From NCBI RefSeq assembly GCF_014192095.1, contig NZ_JACHXN010000016.1, positions 1 to 64,000 on the forward strand: a stretch of DNA of 64,000 bases, in the 5' to 3' direction. The stretch is from Phyllobacterium trifolii. Lineage in GTDB: Bacteria > Pseudomonadota > Alphaproteobacteria > Rhizobiales > Rhizobiaceae. This document shows, piece by piece, positions 60,763-64,000 of the stretch. Within the stretch, counting starts at the first letter, position 1; each line of letters begins with the position of its first letter. The position numbers were made by a program, and so were the translations under genes. Below the pieces are notes generated by a model. The model made no database searches, had not been told where the DNA came from, and was given only the letters and a program-made list of their open reading frames with translations.

Positions 60763-63138
60763 TCAGAACTTGCTCGACATGCCGAAGTTGAAATTCTGAA
60801 CCTGATCGCCTTCAACCTTTTTGACCGGCACAGCATAATCGAAGCGCAGCGGACCGAATGGAGACGCCCACATGATACTGGCGCCGACCGATGCACGCCA
60901 TTCCATTTCAGTTGTGCCCGCAGCTTCTGAAAGGTCGTTTCCATACAGGGTGGCCGCATCGGCGAACAAAGCACCGCGGATGCCTATGCTTTCTGGAACA
61001 ACAGGCATCGGGAACTGCGTTTCCAGCGATCCGCTGAAGTAGGTCGTACCGCCGAGGAAGCTGCCGTCATCATCATCCACCGTCAAATCGCGTGGACCGA
61101 TACCGGCATATTTGAAACCGCGGATCATTTCACTGTTGTTCTTGAAAAGATCGAACACCCGCAGGTCTTCGTCGCCGAAGCCAGCGATATAACCCGCGCC
61201 AACGCCGACCAAGCCGACAACGTCCAGCTCATCGGACAGCGTCTTGTAATACTGACCTTTGAATGTTGTCTTCAAGAAGTTGGCGTCGCCGCCGATACCC
61301 GCATACTCTTGATTGAACTTCGCGTAGATACCGTCATGCGGGTTCTTTGTATCGTCGATCGTATTGTACGTCAGCGACCAGCTAACCGATGACTTGATCC
61401 AAGGGCTTTCCTCTGCCGCATCGATGAAAGCCTGAGAAATCTCGGTTGGATCGGGTATGTCGGTGCCCGGTATCATCGCATCGTTATCAATCTCATACTT
61501 TTCTTCGGTGAGATTGTAAGCAACACCGGCCGTCAAATCATCGGTGATCGGCAGGCCGAAGCGGATGGTACCACCGGTCAGGTCCGTCTCGTACTTGTTA
61601 TTCACGCCAGACTGACGCTTGAAGATATCGAAGCCGGCTGCAATGCGCTGACCAAGGAAGTATGGCTCGGTAAATGACAGCGAATAGGAACGGTTGTTGT
61701 CTAGACCGCCACCAGCAGCAATACGGACGTACTGGCCACGGCCGAGGAAATTGCGCTCGGTGATCGAAGCTTCAACCGTTGGCCCTGGATTTTCACCACC
61801 GGTCGTATAACCGCCGCCGATGGAGAATTCACCGGTCGACTTTTCAATAACGTCAACGACGAGCACAACCTGATCGGGCTGCGAACCGGGCGCCGTCGAG
61901 ATGTTGACTGTCTGGAAGAATTGCAAAGCCTCTAGACGGCGCTTGGCACGCTGGATCAAAACCTGGTTGAAGGCATCGCCTTCACTGACATCGAATTCAC
62001 GGCGGATGACGAAGTCGCGGGTCTTTTCATTGCCGCGAATTTCAATGCGCTCGACATAGGCGCGTGGGCCCTGATCGATGGCATAGGTCACGGAGATCGT
62101 ATGATTCTCGAAGTTACGATCGCCGCGCGGCTCAACCTTGGCGAAGGCATAGCCCTGACCGGCAACCTTCTCGGAAACCTTGATGATCGAGTCTTCGACT
62201 TCCTTGGCGTTGTAGGTATCGCCTTCCCGGGTCTTGACAAGACCGTTCAACTGCGAGGTATCGACACCCTCGACCGAGCTTTCGATCTGAACGCCGCCGA
62301 ACTTGTACTTCTCACCTTCTTCGACTGTGATGTTGATCGTATAGTCGTTGGTTGCCGGATCGAGGTCAGCCGTGGAGGAGATCACACGGAAATCCGCGTA
62401 ACCGCGATTGTAATAGAACCGGCGAAGCGCTTCCTCGTCTGCGCGAAGGCGATCTTCGCTGTAGACGTCGTTCCGTGTCAGCCAGGAAAGCGGAGTGGAC
62501 TTTTTGGTCGAGATAACGTCGCTCAGGCGGCGATTGCCAAAGGCCTGATTGCCGACGAAATTGATCTTGGCAATCTTGGTGCGATCGCCTTCATTGATCT
62601 CGAACACAACATTGACGCGCCCTTCGCCCAGATCCATCGTCCGGCCGGAGACCGTGGCATCGCTGCGGCCGACATTGCGGTAGGCGGCGCGTACAGCCTC
62701 GACATCGGCATCAAGCGTCGCCTGGTCGAAAGCGGCGCGCGGCTTCAACTGCACAGCATTTTGCAGCGCAGGATCCTTGATCTTCTTGTTGCCCTGGAAA
62801 ATGACCTGGTTGACGACCTGATGTTCATTGACCTGAACGATCAATGTTCCACCCGACTGGCTGATACGCACATCGCTGAACAGGCCGGTGCCGAACAGAC
62901 GCTTGGTTGCCGCATCGATGTCTGCATTGGAAAAAGGCTTGCCGGGCGTAATCCCCAGATTGTCGCGAACCGTCTGGGCATCCACACGTGTGTTACCGCG
63001 CACTTCAATGCGGCTTACTGTTGCCGCCTGTGCTACTGTTACGCCTGCCACCGTGGTTACGATTGCACCCGAACTCACAAGAGCCGCTGATATGGCGAGC
63101 GCTGACGCTGCACCAACAAATTTTGAACTTGCCGCCAT
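60763..63138 (-). CDS. bamA: Outer membrane protein assembly factor BamA
   Basis: 791 aa from the ATG at 63138 (MAASSKF); an upstream frame to 63231 lacks a signal. Signal peptide about 1-37 (ends VAQAA-T). Five POTRA domains follow (about 38-440; e.g. VSRIEVRGNTRVD, RTKIAKINFVGN, YVERIEIRGNEKTRDFVIRR quoted in parts). The 16-strand barrel closes with FDYAVPVKK and the terminal Phe (MSSKF). The motif RGF in MIRGFKYAG is the barrel loop 6 signature. It folds outer-membrane proteins. rseP lies upstream. Confidence 0.96.
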   Translation of the reverse strand: MAASSKFVGAASALAISAALVSSGAIVTTVAGVTVAQAATVSRIEVRGNTRVDAQTVRDNLGITPGKPFSNADIDAATKRLFGTGLFSDVRISQSGGTLIVQVNEHQVVNQVIFQGNKKIKDPALQNAVQLKPRAAFDQATLDADVEAVRAAYRNVGRSDATVSGRTMDLGEGRVNVVFEINEGDRTKIAKINFVGNQAFGNRRLSDVISTKKSTPLSWLTRNDVYSEDRLRADEEALRRFYYNRGYADFRVISSTADLDPATNDYTINITVEEGEKYKFGGVQIESSVEGVDTSQLNGLVKTREGDTYNAKEVEDSIIKVSEKVAGQGYAFAKVEPRGDRNFENHTISVTYAIDQGPRAYVERIEIRGNEKTRDFVIRREFDVSEGDAFNQVLIQRAKRRLEALQFFQTVNISTAPGSQPDQVVLVVDVIEKSTGEFSIGGGYTTGGENPGPTVEASITERNFLGRGQYVRIAAGGGLDNNRSYSLSFTEPYFLGQRIAAGFDIFKRQSGVNNKYETDLTGGTIRFGLPITDDLTAGVAYNLTEEKYEIDNDAMIPGTDIPDPTEISQAFIDAAEESPWIKSSVSWSLTYNTIDDTKNPHDGIYAKFNQEYAGIGGDANFLKTTFKGQYYKTLSDELDVVGLVGVGAGYIAGFGDEDLRVFDLFKNNSEMIRGFKYAGIGPRDLTVDDDDGSFLGGTTYFSGSLETQFPMPVVPESIGIRGALFADAATLYGNDLSEAAGTTEMEWRASVGASIMWASPFGPLRFDYAVPVKKVEGDQVQNFNFGMSSKF

Positions 63139-63270
63139 AGGCCTTATGAACCTTCGTTTCTCGTTGTCCCCGGGCGAGACCCCGGAATAAGCACTTACTC
63201 GCACACCGTCATAGCCGGTTTTTACATACACGCAAGGCTTACGGTTAAAATCTGTTTACTTCACAAGAAA

Positions 63271-63290
63271 GCGTGGCATCCATGCCACGC
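63271..63290 (-). terminator. Hairpin after rseP
   Basis: A perfect 8-bp stem GCGTGGCA / TGCCACGC with a 4-nt loop lies 77 bp past the rseP stop and is followed on the minus strand by TTTCTTG. It may partly end rseP transcription before bamA, or act as an mRNA processing point. The rest of the 229-bp gap (63139-63367) should hold the bamA promoter. Confidence 0.5.
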
Positions 63291-63367
63291 CAATCGAAGC
63301 TTATAGTAAACAGATCATATCGCTTGACCAGCCAGCGCCTCAAATTTTCATCAATGTTTAACGTTTG

Positions 63368-64000
63368 CTACCGGCAAGCAAAAAGATCGTTAAACACGAC
63401 AAACCCCATGAATCCTAAGACTAAAAAGAATCCGGCGCGAAAGAAAATCTCTTGCACCGCCGGCCTGACGGGTCTGCCAATGACGGCTTCAGCTGCATAG
63501 AAGACCAGATGCCCGCCATCAAGAGGCGGCAAGGGAAACAGATTGAGCAGGCCGATACCGATGGACAGCATCGCCGTTAGCTGGATAAGCCAATCAACGC
63601 CCTGGCTCGCCGCTTGCCCTGCCATTGTGGCGATCTTGACAGGCCCTCCCAGCTGGCACTTGTCTTCACGACCCGCGAAAAACCGGCCGAAAAACTGACC
63701 GGTGCGAGCGATGATAAACCCGCTTTCACGCACAGCCTGAACAACTGATTCGACAGGGCCGTATTCGATCCGCCGGAAGTTCCCCAACTCCTGATTGTTG
63801 ACCACGCCGATCACTGCAATCTTGACGGTGTTCCCTAGCGGGTCCTTTTGCTCCAGCAGCTCGGGTGTCGCGGTCAGTTGAACTTCCTGGCCCTTGCGCT
63901 CCACCACGAAATTCAAGGCGTCGCCGGCTCGCGAAGACACATGACGCTGAACGTCCGAAAAGGTCTCGACTTTGTCACCGTCCACGCTGATGAAACGGTC
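63368..64000 (-). CDS. rseP: RseP-family site-2 protease, C-terminal part (cut by window edge)
   Basis: The last 210 residues are in the window and the start lies beyond the right edge. Seen are the end of a PDZ domain (SVDGDKVETFSDVQRHV) and the M50 C-terminal half with the third zinc ligand region NLFPLPPLDGGH and final membrane helices. RseP cleaves membrane-bound anti-sigma factors and signal peptides in the inner membrane. The rseP-bamA-lpxD order is the standard envelope cluster. Confidence 0.93.
   Translation of the reverse strand, partial: DRFISVDGDKVETFSDVQRHVSSRAGDALNFVVERKGQEVQLTATPELLEQKDPLGNTVKIAVIGVVNNQELGNFRRIEYGPVESVVQAVRESGFIIARTGQFFGRFFAGREDKCQLGGPVKIATMAGQAASQGVDWLIQLTAMLSIGIGLLNLFPLPPLDGGHLVFYAAEAVIGRPVRPAVQEIFFRAGFFLVLGFMGFVVFNDLFACR

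Noticed and set aside
62101-63090. 329-codon plus-strand open frame
   Set aside because: Antisense to the POTRA region of bamA, no family similarity.

Overview
The window is chromosomal DNA from an alphaproteobacterium of the order Hyphomicrobiales. The evidence is gene order and protein sequence: ntrBC and ntrYX, hfq-hflX, a fused ispDF, an E1-beta subunit carrying a lipoyl domain, lpxI, a LexA gene with GTTC-N7-GTTC type boxes, and a thuEFGKAB trehalose operon. The layout resembles the Phyllobacterium/Brucella/Mesorhizobium group. The genus is inferred from memory of synteny and was not measured. Coding density is high and nearly all genes are housekeeping. I saw no rRNA, tRNA, CRISPR array, prophage or transposase gene.

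Region 1-21.1 kb is nitrogen and stress regulation. It begins with a CYTH-CHAD polyphosphate-type protein, a SixA-like phosphatase, a small secreted Cys-rich protein and mazG. A minus-strand run follows: dusB-ntrB-ntrC, then ntrY-ntrX, a metallo-hydrolase plus lactonase pair, a D-amino-acid aminotransferase, hfq and hflX. Four unrelated genes (aldo/keto reductase, GGDEF cyclase, DUF1993 protein, YfbU protein) lie between ntrC and ntrY. The isoprenoid fusion ispDF and pncC are read the other way.

Region 21-38 kb is central carbon metabolism. A long minus-strand cluster holds pdhA-pdhB-pdhC, an SGNH hydrolase, lpd, two small membrane proteins, lipA and ratA, so the pyruvate dehydrogenase complex and its lipoate synthase sit together. 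Upstream of it lie an ftsB-like gene, eno, a PRC-barrel gene, kdsA, a VOC protein, pyrG, an L,D-transpeptidase, secG and tpiA. A 273-bp imperfect palindrome sits between tpiA and secG.

Region 38-56 kb runs ppiD-trpD-trpC-moaC-moeA on the plus strand. Then comes a complete trehalose-type uptake and oxidation operon (thuEFGKAB) with its divergent LacI-family regulator and two palindromic operators. After it are lexA with SOS boxes, a comEC gene broken by an internal deletion, gltX and gltA. Region 56-64 kb is the envelope cluster rseP-bamA-lpxD-fabZ-lpxA-lpxI-lpxB, which couples outer-membrane protein assembly to lipid A synthesis.

The most notable items are the palindromic element between tpiA and secG, the decayed comEC, a hairpin that could hide the lpxD ribosome binding site, and an NtrX with an altered Walker B motif and no GAFTGA loop. 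I did not find a convincing undescribed multi-gene system. The window is mostly conserved chromosome with a few lineage-specific inserts.
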